NCBI RefSeq assembly: GCF_031180965.1 | Contig: NZ_JAPSLH010000019.1 | Span: forward strand, 1-64,000 | DNA length: 64,000 nucleotides | Reading direction: 5' to 3' | Source of the DNA: Chelativorans sp. | Lineage (GTDB): Bacteria; Pseudomonadota; Alphaproteobacteria; Rhizobiales; Rhizobiaceae | Shown here: piece by piece, positions 1 through 8,900 of the stretch | Numbering within the stretch: position 1 is the first letter of the stretch | Layout of the letters: the number at the start of each line of letters is the position of its first letter | Position numbers and translations under genes: made by a program | The notes under the pieces: generated by a model | Seen by the model: only the letters and a program-made list of their open reading frames with translations | Told to the model about the DNA's origin: nothing | Databases searched by the model: none

Positions 1-21
1 CTGTCGCGGGCCCTCATCATG

Positions 22-45
22 CCTCCAGGTACCGATCCCTGGAGG
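22..45. repeat. Short perfect inverted repeat, function unknown
   Basis: Arms CCTCCAGG (22-29) and CCTGGAGG (38-45) enclose an 8-base loop. No T-tract follows on either strand, so it is not a classical terminator. The gene it belongs to, if any, lies left of the window. I see no coding gene in bases 1-261; the stretch 140-210 is AT-richer than its surroundings but shows no motif I can name. Confidence 0.3.
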
Positions 46-211
46 GGGAGGTTGCCGCCGCTCTCCCGAACACCCGGTGCGCATCCGGTTCCCGCAAGAG
101 CGATGGGACGGATTGTAAGAGGGCTGCCGGGGGTGGGGATAAATTTTCCGGCGAAAAAATGCAGAAATCGCGCAGGGGCTTGTTCGTGCTTGTGAAAATT
201 TTTCGCGTCGA

Positions 212-241
212 GGCGGCGGGGCAAGATCCATCCCCGCCGCC
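212..241 (-). terminator. Hairpin downstream of the PfpI-family gene
   Basis: A perfect 10-bp stem (GGCGGCGGGG at 212-221, CCCCGCCGCC at 232-241) with a 10-base loop lies 20 bases past the stop codon of the minus-strand PfpI-family gene. The T-tract is poor and displaced, so termination is inferred from position and stem strength. Confidence 0.4.
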
Positions 242-261
242 CGCCCGAAATGGCCGCTCCG

Positions 262-822
262 TCAGGCGGCGCGGCGCTCGTGCCGGCCTTCTCTGATCTC
301 TTCGGCGAGCTTCTCGCAGAAGGCGTCGAGGTCACCGGGATTACGGCTGGTCACCAGCCCCTGGTCGGTGACGACCTCGCTGTCCTCCCAGCGGCCGCCG
401 GCATTCATCACATCGGTCTTGATCGAGTGATAGGAGGTGACGCGTCGGCCCTTGACGATGCCGGCCTCGACCAGGAGCCAGGGCGCATGGCAGATGGCGC
501 CGATCACCTTGCGGTCGGTCCAAAAGCTCTTCACGAAGTCGATTGCCTTTTGCTCAACGCGCAGGAGATCCGGGTTGATCTGGCCGCCCGGCAGCACGAG
601 GGCGTCGTAGTCCTCCGGCCGTGCCTCATCCAGCGTCCTGTCGACGGGGACGGGCCGCCCCCAATCCTTCTCGTCCCAGCCCTTGATCTCGCCGCGTTCG
701 AGCGAGACGACGTGAACCTCCGCGCCCGCCTCCCGCAGTTTCGTCAGCGGGACTTCCAGCTCGGACTGCTCGAATCCGTGGGTTGCGAGAATGGCAACGC
801 GCTTTCCGGAAATATCCTGCAT
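262..822 (-). CDS. DJ-1/PfpI family protein (YhbO-type stress protein)
   Basis: The protein has 186 residues, the usual size for single-domain DJ-1/PfpI proteins of the YhbO/PfpI group. A glutamate at residue 18 (HGFEQSEL) and the nucleophile elbow GAICHAPW with Cys111-His112 give the family's active-site arrangement. Relatives have been reported as proteases or as protein/nucleotide deglycases acting on glyoxal adducts; the sequence does not decide between them. The start at 822 is favoured over an in-frame ATG four codons upstream because GGAGAG sits at the right distance before it. It is divergent from the bleomycin-binding gene with about 150 bases between, and a strong hairpin follows the stop. 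Confidence 0.88.
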   Translation of the reverse strand: MQDISGKRVAILATHGFEQSELEVPLTKLREAGAEVHVVSLERGEIKGWDEKDWGRPVPVDRTLDEARPEDYDALVLPGGQINPDLLRVEQKAIDFVKSFWTDRKVIGAICHAPWLLVEAGIVKGRRVTSYHSIKTDVMNAGGRWEDSEVVTDQGLVTSRNPGDLDAFCEKLAEEIREGRHERRAA

Positions 823-972
823 GGTACTCTCCATTGTTCGGGGGATTTGTCCGCCGAACGGAGAGGGGGAGGCGTGTGTTCCCGGACTTCCTGACTCCAA
901 GCGCGGCCGGCGCAGATTGACAGGGCTTGCCGGCCGGGGGCAAGGTCGCGAGCCCAGCGGAGGAACGCGGAG

Positions 973-1341
973 ATGAGCAGCTACGCCACGCCGAACCTGC
1001 CGGCGCGCGATTTTTCGGAGACGGCGCGCTTTTATGCGCCGCTTGGCTTTGCGGAGACTTGGCGCGACGAGGGCTGGATGATCCTCGTGCGGGACGGCAT
1101 CACGCTCGAATTCTTCCACCACCCGGAGGTGGACCCGCTGACAAGCTGGTTCAGCTGCTGCCTCAGGCTCGACGATCTGGATGAGTTTTATGCCCTGTGC
1201 CGGGAGGCGGGCATTCCCGAGGCGCGCCAGGGGCAGCCGCGGCTGCATCCGCCGCGGGTGGAGGACTGGGGCGGCCGGGCGGCCGCGCTGATCGACCCCG
1301 ACGGCACGCTCCTGCGGCTGATCCAGAACCGGACGGGGTGA
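973..1341 (+). CDS. ble: Bleomycin-binding protein (Tn5 Ble-type, VOC fold)
   Basis: This 122-residue protein is of the glyoxalase/bleomycin resistance (VOC) superfamily. The blocks ATPNLPARDF near the start, GWMILVRDG, LEFFHHP, SWFSCCLRLDD and the C-terminal LIDPDGTLLRLIQN match the Ble protein carried by Tn5 as I remember it, which is of about the same length. Such proteins dimerise and sequester bleomycin-type glycopeptides without changing them. GGAGGA precedes the ATG at normal spacing. It reads in the same direction as the GNAT acetyltransferase 90 bases downstream. Acetylation is the other known route of bleomycin resistance, but the neighbour's substrate is unknown. No transposase or Tn5 end is visible. 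Confidence 0.85.
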   Translation: MSSYATPNLPARDFSETARFYAPLGFAETWRDEGWMILVRDGITLEFFHHPEVDPLTSWFSCCLRLDDLDEFYALCREAGIPEARQGQPRLHPPRVEDWGGRAAALIDPDGTLLRLIQNRTG

Positions 1342-1431
1342 GCGCGGCCCGAGCGTAAACCTGAGGGATTCTTGCCCGGCGGCTGCGCTGCCGGTGCCTG
1401 GAACGGAGCCTTGCAAGAAAGGACGAGCCGA

Positions 1432-1881
1432 ATGCCCTATGAATTGCGCGCGGTCCGGTCCGCTGAGGACTGGCGTCACCTCCACGAGATCCGCCGCAGC
1501 GTGCTTTTCACGCCGGAACGGCATGCGGACGTGGAGTATGATGAGAACCATCCCGACGACCGCGCGGAGGGAAACATCCCCCTCCTGCTTCTTTTCGAGA
1601 GCCGCCCCGTCGGCGTCGTCCGGCTCGACGTCAGGGGCGAGGCCGCGATCGTCCGGCTCGTGGCGGTCATCGCGAGCGAGCGGGGCAGGGGGCATGGCAG
1701 AATTCTTGGCGCGCTCGTTGAGGAGGAGGCAAGGCGCCGCGGCGCAAGAACCCTGTTCGTGAACGCGGCCCCGGACGCGGTCGGCTACTATGAGAAGGTG
1801 GGATGGCGCCGGTTCGATTGGAACACGAGCGAGCTTCAGGGTATCGCCCAGGACTGTGTGCAGCTCAGGAAGGACCTTTAG
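1432..1881 (+). CDS. GNAT family N-acetyltransferase
   Basis: The product is a 149-residue single-domain GNAT protein. The acetyl-CoA binding motif A is visible as LVAVIASERGRGHGRIL around residues 77-93, followed by the typical C-terminal strand and helix ending in the YYEKVGWRRF motif. The ATG at 1432 is preceded by AAAGGA at suitable spacing; longer in-frame versions have no ribosome-binding site. The substrate cannot be told from sequence. It follows the Ble-type gene and may share its transcript. The stop is followed by about 225 bases without a recognisable gene. Confidence 0.82.
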   Translation: MPYELRAVRSAEDWRHLHEIRRSVLFTPERHADVEYDENHPDDRAEGNIPLLLLFESRPVGVVRLDVRGEAAIVRLVAVIASERGRGHGRILGALVEEEARRRGARTLFVNAAPDAVGYYEKVGWRRFDWNTSELQGIAQDCVQLRKDL

Positions 1882-2107
1882 ACCGACATTCCACGAAGGC
1901 GGCGAGATTTCGAGCGTGGATTTCAGCCCCACGTCCTGGTCCTCGCTGGCTCTCGGGCGGCACGTCCTCGGCCGTGATGTCACCTGCGTACCGCGATTAC
2001 GGACGCAAAGCTCCAGGTCACTCCTCATCTCGCCGGCAAAGGCCAGCTCCACGAAATCAAAGGTGACCGCCCAACAATGCGCTGATGTGTATAACAACGG
2101 GAAAAAG
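1882..2107. other. Intergenic stretch between GNAT and kinase genes, no gene recognised
   Basis: These 226 bases lie between two plus-strand genes. They stay open in more than one frame, including the minus strand, but none of the translations resembles a family I know and none has a convincing ribosome-binding site. It may be a decayed or transferred fragment; that is a guess. Confidence 0.3.
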
Positions 2108-2620
2108 ATGCCTCTCGTAATTCTGATCGGTGCCTCGGGGTCGGGGAAGACTACTATCGCCAAAGCGATCGAGGGCCGCTATCCCGATCGCATCCGTGTG
2201 TTTTATTTCGATCGGATTGGCGTCCCGTCCGCAGAAGAAATGATTGCGGAATATGGGTCCGGCGAGGGCTGGCAGCGGGCCAAGACCATCGACTGGATGG
2301 CGAAACTGGCCGAGATCAGCAGGTCGGGGCAGAACGTGCTGTTTGAAGGCCAGACGCGGCTTTCGTTCATAGAGGAAGGCGCTTGGGCGGCAGGTGGAAC
2401 TTCCTATGTTCCGGTCCTGGTGGACTGCGACGACGAGACCAGAACAAAGCGCCTGCAATTCGAACGAAACCAGCCCGAGCTGGCGAATGCCGACATGATG
2501 AACTGGGCGCGCTATCTACGTGTCGAGGCCGAGAAGAATTGCTGCGCGATCCTCGATACTTCTGCCCTGTCGCTGGAGGAAAGCGTCGAGCGCATCGTCT
2601 CGGTGTTTAGAACGATCTGA
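2108..2620 (+). CDS. Small P-loop kinase / AAA-type ATPase
   Basis: The 170-residue protein begins with strand LVILIGASGSGKTT (Walker A at residues 8-16) and has the size of a nucleotide- or shikimate-kinase-like P-loop protein. A DxD/DRIG segment near residue 35 and the CDDETRTKRLQFERN lid-like region near residue 117 suggest a phosphotransferase, but the acceptor substrate cannot be inferred. The start at 2108 places the P-loop at the N-terminus as usual; the ribosome-binding site is weak. It may be transcribed with the GNAT gene, though 226 bases separate them. Confidence 0.7.
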   Translation: MPLVILIGASGSGKTTIAKAIEGRYPDRIRVFYFDRIGVPSAEEMIAEYGSGEGWQRAKTIDWMAKLAEISRSGQNVLFEGQTRLSFIEEGAWAAGGTSYVPVLVDCDDETRTKRLQFERNQPELANADMMNWARYLRVEAEKNCCAILDTSALSLEESVERIVSVFRTI

Positions 2621-2672
2621 CACCGGGCCAGCACGGCTCCAGCAGACGACATTCCTTCGATCTCGGTAACGC

Positions 2673-2708
2673 CTCGACTTAGCCCAGCTCGGACTCGACG
2701 CTTAGCCC
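2673..2708 (+). repeat. Short direct repeat upstream of the PstS-like gene
   Basis: The word CTCGAC followed by TTAGCCC occurs twice, at 2673-2685 and, with two extra bases, at 2694-2708, so the copies start 21 bases apart (two helical turns). It lies about 60-90 bases before the PstS-like start and could be a regulator site, but it does not fit the Pho-box consensus. Confidence 0.25.
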
Positions 2709-2764
2709 GACGCCCAACGGTTCACACGGATGTCATGCCCACTGCTTAGAGAGTAGCCAGGCGG

Positions 2765-3901
2765 GTGGCGTGGGGGTCGGGCGTGCAGGCGGTATCAGCG
2801 TTTCTTGGTCGAGAGCGTAGGCTTTCCTCATTGCGGTTCGACGCAGGGCGGTTTTTCGGCCGCGCCTGGCTAGCTTTGGCGGTCGCGGCCGGCCTCGTGT
2901 CGCCGGCGGCGGCGCAGGCCGTTCAAGGGTCGGGTTCCACCTTTGCCCAGCCTATCATCAGCACCTGGGCGCGGGATTTCCTGCGCGACCGCGCGGACGG
3001 AAACGACTTCGTGGCCAATGAAGGCGGGATCGATTACGAGCCCGTAGGTTCCTTGGCCGGCATTCTGAGGCTGAGCCAGCCGGAGGTCGATTTCGCCGCC
3101 TCGGACGCGCCTCTTCCGCCCGAGGAAGTTGAGAAGCGGGGGCTGGCGCAGTTTCCCATCGTGCTCGGCGGGCTCGCGGCGGTGGCCAATCTGGACGGCT
3201 TGCGCGCGGGCGAGCTCAGGCTCGACGGCGTGGTCCTGGCGGAAATCTATCTGGGCAGGATCACGCGCTGGAACGATCCGGCGATCGCGCGGATCAATCC
3301 TGAGCTCCAGCTGCCGGATCAGCCGATCAGCGTCGTCCATCGCTCCGACGGGTCGGGCTCGACGCTTACCTGGACCCGCTTCCTGTCCGCTTCAAGCCAG
3401 GAGTGGCGCGAGAAACTTGGCGCCGACACGCTGATCGACTGGCCGACTGGGATTGCGGCAAAGGGCTCCTCCGGCGTCATCGAGGCGATCCGCAACACGC
3501 GAGGCGCCATCGGCTACGTGGAATTCGGCCAGGTGGTGCGTGCCGGCCTTGCCTATGCGCAGATCCGCAACCGCGCAGGAAGCTTCGTCACTCCCAGCCC
3601 GGAGAGCTTCGCGGCCACGGCCAGTGCCGCGGACTGGGATCCGGCCAAGGATTTCTACGTCCACCTGACCGATGTGGACGCGGCGGATGCTTATCCTCTT
3701 GCCGCGGCGACATTCGTTCTGATGCACCGCAGGGAGCGCTCGGCAGCACGCACGCGCCGCACGCTCGCATTCCTTTCCTTTGCGCTCGACAAGGGCGCGC
3801 CGACAGCCGCCGCGCTCGGTTATGTGCCGCTGCCGGATGACCTGGTGGCGAAGGTTAAGGACCATTGGCGCGCTGCCCTTCCGGGCGCCGCGGAATACTA
3901 G
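2765..3901 (+). CDS. PstS-like phosphate-binding periplasmic protein
   Basis: Up to 378 residues. After an N-terminal stretch with a clear signal peptide (AWLALAVAAGLVSPAAAQA), the mature part starts VQGSGSTFAQP, the usual PstS opening, and has the SDAPL and RSDGSGSTLTW phosphate-loop segments. The GTG at 2765 has AGAGAG about 12 bases before it; a TTG at 2831 would give a tighter signal peptide, so the start is unsure. No pstC, pstA or pstB is adjacent. Instead a Na/Pi cotransporter follows after 66 bases, suggesting the binder serves that system or acts as a periplasmic phosphate sensor. No convincing Pho box was found. Confidence 0.83.
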   Translation: MAWGSGVQAVSAFLGRERRLSSLRFDAGRFFGRAWLALAVAAGLVSPAAAQAVQGSGSTFAQPIISTWARDFLRDRADGNDFVANEGGIDYEPVGSLAGILRLSQPEVDFAASDAPLPPEEVEKRGLAQFPIVLGGLAAVANLDGLRAGELRLDGVVLAEIYLGRITRWNDPAIARINPELQLPDQPISVVHRSDGSGSTLTWTRFLSASSQEWREKLGADTLIDWPTGIAAKGSSGVIEAIRNTRGAIGYVEFGQVVRAGLAYAQIRNRAGSFVTPSPESFAATASAADWDPAKDFYVHLTDVDAADAYPLAAATFVLMHRRERSAARTRRTLAFLSFALDKGAPTAAALGYVPLPDDLVAKVKDHWRAALPGAAEY

Positions 3902-3967
3902 CCGGGACGGCGCCGCAGAAGCGGCCGGCCGCCCGAAACAATCCAAGACCACGTGGGGACAGGGGTC

Positions 3968-5692
3968 ATGCAAGTCGACTATTTCAGAGACATCATCGTT
4001 CCGGTGATCGGGGGCCTCGGCATCTTCCTGCTGGGACTTGAATTCATGTCAAACGGCATCCAGGCGCTGGCCGTCAACCGGATGCGCAGCCTGCTCGGCA
4101 AGGTGGCGGGCACGCCGGTCAAGGGCGTGCTGGCGGGGACCTTCATCACCGGCATTCTGCAGTCGTCGACAGCCATGACCGTGATGGTCGTCGGCCTCGT
4201 CAATGCGGGGGTGGTGGCGCTGCGGCCGGCGATCAGCGTCATCATGGGCGCCAATATCGGCACAACCCTCGGCAACGGCCTGATCGCCCTGCCGCTGGGG
4301 CCGCTCGGCCTGCTTTTCGCCGGGGTTGCTGCGCTCATCTACGTCTTCTCCAAGAACGAGAAGACGCGCAATATCGCGCTCGCCTGCATGGGCTTCGGCC
4401 TGATCTTCTACGGTCTCAACCTGATGACCGGCGGATTGAAGCCGCTGCGCAACATGCCGGAGATCATGGAGCTCATCTCCGGGCTGAACGCCCAGAGCTT
4501 CGGCGGCCTTCTTGCCTGCGTTCTGACCGCCGCCGCCATCACGGCGCTGATCCACTCCTCCTCCGCCACCATCGGCATCGTCATGGGGCTGGGGGCGGCG
4601 GGCGTGCTGGACTGGCAGACGGCGGTGGCCTTCTCGCTCGGCGCCGATCTCGGGACGACGATCACGTCCTGGATGGCCTCGCTCAGCCTGTCGAAGAACG
4701 CCAAGCGCGCCGCCTACGCCCATATTTCCTTCAACGTCATCGGCGTGGCGGTGATGCTGCCGCTGTTCTTCCTGTCCATGCAGCTCCTGGAATACGCGAT
4801 GCAGTGGTTCGGCGGGAACCCCGGAACGCCGGTGATGGTCGACGGCAAGGAGACCTTCCCGCTGGTGCCGGTGGCGATCGGCCTTTATTCGACCGCCTTC
4901 AACATCTTCAACACGATGCTTCTCTTCCCCTTTGTCGGCGTGTTCGAGCGCTTCCTGGCCCGCATCGGCCGCAGCGACGAGGAGATGATGGAGGACTACT
5001 CGACCCCGAAATATCTCGACCGCTCGATCTCGTCGGATCTGGTGAAGGCCGTGCCGGCGGTGCAGAACGAGACGCTGCGCGATCTGCGGGCCGGGGCGGT
5101 TTTCCTCGACATCGCGCGCAATGCCAAGGGAGCGCCGGCCGATCCCGGCGAGCATTTTACGGCGATCGACATCCTGAACCGGGACATCCGCTCCTATTCG
5201 GCCTCGCTTTTTCGCGACGACATGCCCTATGACCAGCTCGACCTGGTTGCGAGCCTCATCGAGGAGGCGGACTTCACGGCGAGCCTTGCCGAGGCGCTGC
5301 ATCAGGTCGCGCGCCGGGTGAAGCGGGAGAATTTCGGTCCGCTGGCGCGCGAAATCGTCAACGCCGCGCTCGACAGGCTGGATCACGTGATGCGCACCAT
5401 CATGCCGGCCGGCGGACTGGACATGCCGGCGCTGCCTGCCGGTCACGTGCAGCTGGCGACCGTGGAGGATCTGCGGTCCAAAACGCTGCGCGCGCGCATC
5501 AGCTCCGCGGAGCGGGGCGCCATCCTGGCCATTCTGGGCAGTGTCGAGCGCGCCGAGCTCCTGATCAAGCGCATTGACGACGAGCGCCGGTCCGTGAACC
5601 GGGCCGCCGTGCTGGCGCGCGTGGCCGAAGCGGGCCGCTCGACCGGGCGCATGGCTCCGGCCGGGGACGTCAGCCCAGTTCCGGCGGAGTAG
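3968..5692 (+). CDS. Na+/phosphate cotransporter with PhoU-like C-terminal domain (NptA/YjbB family)
   Basis: The protein has 574 residues. The N-terminal half contains two inverted Na/Pi-cotransporter repeats, recognised by the QSSTAMTVMVVGLVNAG and HSSSATIGIVMGLGAAG signatures around residues 60 and 200, each in a hydrophobic bundle. From about residue 350 a soluble helical region resembles PhoU. Homologues move phosphate with sodium, in or out depending on the member. The ATG at 3968 is chosen because GGGGA lies seven to eight bases before it. It is likely co-transcribed with the PstS-like gene, and a strong hairpin follows the stop. Confidence 0.9.
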   Translation: MQVDYFRDIIVPVIGGLGIFLLGLEFMSNGIQALAVNRMRSLLGKVAGTPVKGVLAGTFITGILQSSTAMTVMVVGLVNAGVVALRPAISVIMGANIGTTLGNGLIALPLGPLGLLFAGVAALIYVFSKNEKTRNIALACMGFGLIFYGLNLMTGGLKPLRNMPEIMELISGLNAQSFGGLLACVLTAAAITALIHSSSATIGIVMGLGAAGVLDWQTAVAFSLGADLGTTITSWMASLSLSKNAKRAAYAHISFNVIGVAVMLPLFFLSMQLLEYAMQWFGGNPGTPVMVDGKETFPLVPVAIGLYSTAFNIFNTMLLFPFVGVFERFLARIGRSDEEMMEDYSTPKYLDRSISSDLVKAVPAVQNETLRDLRAGAVFLDIARNAKGAPADPGEHFTAIDILNRDIRSYSASLFRDDMPYDQLDLVASLIEEADFTASLAEALHQVARRVKRENFGPLAREIVNAALDRLDHVMRTIMPAGGLDMPALPAGHVQLATVEDLRSKTLRARISSAERGAILAILGSVERAELLIKRIDDERRSVNRAAVLARVAEAGRSTGRMAPAGDVSPVPAE

Positions 5693-5704
5693 TTGGCTAA
5701 AGAG

Positions 5705-5742
5705 AAGGGGCGTCTCCTTCGCGATCACGCGGGGACGCCCTT
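5705..5742. terminator. Hairpin after the Na/Pi cotransporter gene
   Basis: Arms AAGGGGCGTC (5705-5714) and GACGCCCTT (5734-5742) pair with one bulged base. There is no long T-run, but the hairpin lies 12 bases after the cotransporter stop and beyond the 3' end of the minus-strand hicA remnant, so it could serve convergent transcripts. Confidence 0.45.
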
Positions 5743-5903
5743 CCTGCCGGGCGCGACATCGTCAGACAGCTTGCCAGCCACTGTGACGCGGCCGGATTTC
5801 TTCGGATGCTTTTATTGGCGATGGCTGCCCTGGTTGCAACCAGATACCAGCCATCCGCCTCGATGAGGCGGATGGTGTCTCGAACAGTCTTGCGTGGCGG
5901 CAT
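5725..5903 (-). pseudogene. Decayed HicA-type toxin gene
   Basis: The minus strand starts with ATG and reads RDTIRLIEADGWYLVATR, the typical opening of HicA mRNA-interferase toxins. The family continuation GSHRQ then appears only after a one-base shift at the CCC run at 5828-5830. In the new frame a TAA (5812-5814) stands where HicA has Tyr or Phe, followed by KHPKKSGRVTVAGKLSDD and a degenerate end. The usual length is about 60 residues. No hicB antitoxin is nearby. It begins seven bases after the nrdJ stop in the same direction. Two independent lesions make this a pseudogene rather than a sequencing error. Confidence 0.8.
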
Positions 5904-5909
5904 GGCCGC

Positions 5910-8900
5910 TCATGAGCACCCGCTGGTCGCCCCGCAGGTGTCGCATTTCTCGCAGGTGCCGTTGCGGACCATCGTGAAGTTCTGGCACTCGGAGCACATG
6001 TTGCCCGTATAGCCCTGCGCAATAGCCTGCGCCCGGCGGTGGGATTCCACCTTCTTGGCTTCCGCGGCCTCGCTGGCGGCGCTTTCGGTGAAGAGGGCGT
6101 TCACTTGCGCTCCGCTATGGCTCCGCGCGTTCGTCGCTTCGGAAGCCAAATCGTTGGCTTCCGATCGGTCTTCGACCGACCGCTCCTCACCCTCCTCGAC
6201 GATTTCTTCGGCAAGCTCCCTGGCGCGCTCCTCATAGTCGCGGCGGAAGGCGGTTGCTTCCTCCTGCAGGCCCTGGTGAGTGGGCTTCAGCGCCGTGACC
6301 GTGGCTCCGGACGAGATGGAGCGGATGTTCGATGTGGCCGAAGCCATGGGCGCGGTGCGCGCCGGGGCAGGGGAGGCGGACGAAAGCTCGCCCTTCGGGT
6401 CGGTCTTGCCCGCCACCACCTTGAACGGCGTGGCGCCGCGCGTCAGACCCTTGGAGAAGGGGAGCGCCTTGCCCTCGGTGATGCCGCGTCCGAGCGCCGT
6501 CTTGTCGAAGTCGGACGTGTCCACATGGGCAAGGTCGTTGCGGCCGAGATAGGAGATCGCCAGCTCGCGGAAGATATAGTCGAGGATCGAGGTGGCGTTC
6601 TTGATGGCGTCGTTGCCCTGCACCATGCCGGCCGGCTCGAACTTGGTGAAGGTGAAGGCCTCCACATATTCATCGAGCGGCACGCCGTATTGCAGGCCGA
6701 GCGAGATGGCGATGGCGAAATTGTTCATCATCGCGCGGAAGGCGGCGCCTTCCTTGTGCATGTCGATGAAGATCTCGCCGAGGCGGCCGTCGTCGAACTC
6801 GCCGGTGCGAAGATAGACCTTGTGGCCTCCGACCACCGCCTTCTGGGTATAGCCCTTGCGGCGGTTGGGCAGCTTTTCGCGGTCGCGGTAGAGGCGCTCC
6901 ACAACGCGCTCGACGATCTTCTCGGTGACCTGCGTCGCGCGCGCGGCCATGGGCTGGGCGACGAGGGCTTCCATCGCATCCTCCTCGTCTTCCTCCTCAT
7001 CGGCGATGAGGGAGGAATTGAGCGGCTGCGAAAGTTTCGAGCCGTCGCGGTAGAGCGCGTTGGCCTTCAGCCCCAGCTTCCAGGAGAGCATATATGCGTT
7101 CTTGCAATCCTCGACCGTCGCCTCGTTGGGCATGTTGATGGTTTTCGAGATGGCGCCGGAGATGAAGGGCTGCGCCGCCGCCATCATGCGGATGTGGGAT
7201 TCGACCGACAGATAGCGCTTGCCGATCTTGCCGCAGGGATTGGCGCAGTCGAAGACGGGCAGGTGCTCGTCCTTGAGGTGCGGTGCGCCCTCAAGGGTCA
7301 TGGCGCCGCAGACATGGATGTTGGCGGCGTCGATCTCCTTCTTGGAGAAGCCGAGGGCGGGCAGAAGCTCGAAGGAGAAATCGTCAAGCTGCTCCTGGGT
7401 GAAGCCGAAGGTCTCCTTCAGCCAGTCGGCGCCGAGCGTCCACTGATTGAAGGCGAATTTGATGTCGAAGGCCGACTTCAGCGCCTCGTTCAGCGCCTCG
7501 ATCTTCTCGTCGGTGAAGCCTTTGGCCTTGAGCGTGGAAGGGTTGACCCCCGGCGCCTGGTTCAGATTGCCATGGCCGACGGCGTAGGCCTCGATCTCGG
7601 CGATCTGGGCTTCGGAATAGGCGAGGGTGCGGAGAGCCTCCGGGACGGCGCGGTTGATGATCTTGAAATAGCCGCCACCGGCAAGCTTCTTGAATTTCAC
7701 CAGCGCGAAGTCGGGCTCGATGCCGGTCGTGTCGCAGTCCATGACGAGACCGATCGTGCCGGTGGGCGCAATGACGGTAGCCTGCGCATTGCGGTAGCCG
7801 TGCTTTTCACCCAGCTCCAGCGCACGGTCCCAGGCGGCACGGGCATGCGCCGGGAGGTCGGGATCGGGGCAGTCTTCCGCCTTGAGGGGAACCGGGTTGA
7901 CCGACAGCTTCTCATAGCCGTCCGAAAGGCCGTGGGCGGCGCGGCGATGATTGCGGATGACGCGCAGCATGGCTTGAGCATTTCGCTCATAATCGGGGAA
8001 AGCACCGAGCTCGGCGGCCATCTCGGCCGATGTGGCATAGGCGACGCCGGTCATGATGGCGGTGAGCGAGGCGCAGATGGCGCGGCCCTCGTCGGAGTCA
8101 TAGGGGATGCCGGAGGTCATCAGGAGGCCGCCGATATTGGCATAGCCGAGGCCGAGCGTGCGGTATTGGTATGAGAGCTGCGCGATCTCCCTGGACGGGA
8201 ACTGCGCCATCATGACGGAGATCTCGAGCACGATTGTCCACAGGCGCACGGAGTGCTCGTAGGCCGCGACGTCGAACTTGCCGTCCTTGCCGCGATAGGG
8301 CAGCAGGTTGATGGACGCCAGATTGCAGGCCGTGTCGTCCAGGAACATGTATTCCGAACACGGATTGGAGGCCCGGATCGGCCCGCCTTCCGGCGAGGTG
8401 TGCCAGTCGTTCATGGTCGTGTTGAAGTGCAGGCCCGGATCGGCCGATGCCCAGGCAGCGTAGCCGATCTTTTCCCACAGGTCGCGGGCTTTGAGGGTCT
8501 TGGCCGGCTTGCCGTCGATGCGGCGGATCAGCGTCCAGTCACCATCGTTCTCGACCGCGCGCAGGAAATCGTCCTTGAGCGAGACGGAATTGTTGGAGTT
8601 CTGGCCGGAGACGGTGAGATAGGCCTCCGAATCCCAGTCGAGGTCGTAGGTCTTGAACTCGATCTGCGTGTAGCCCTGGCGCGCGAACTGGATGACGCGC
8701 TTGATATAGTTTTCGGGCACCGCGTTCTTCTTTGCGGCCTTGATCTCGCGCTTCAAAGCCGGGTTTTTCGCCGGATCGAAGCAGTCGTCGCCGTCGCCCT
8801 CGCAGTTGATGCAGGCCTTCATGATCGCGCTCATGTGCTGGCGGACGATCTTGGAGCCGGTGACGAGGGAGGCGACCTTCTGCTCCTCGTTCACCTTCCA

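Noticed and set aside
973-1341. Transposon Tn5 remnant around the ble gene
   Set aside because: No inside/outside ends, transposase or aminoglycoside kinase sequence is seen nearby.
262-2163. A 633-codon minus-strand frame extending the PfpI-family gene upstream
   Set aside because: The real start at 822 has a good ribosome-binding site; the extension runs antisense through ble and the GNAT gene.
2621-2764. Pho box before the PstS-like gene
   Set aside because: Only a single TGTCAT half-site is present; no second half at 11-base spacing.
6039-8174. A 711-codon open frame on the plus strand opposite nrdJ
   Set aside because: It is the GC-rich antisense shadow of nrdJ; its translation is Leu/Val/Gly/Arg-rich with no domain and no ribosome-binding site, while nrdJ is certain.
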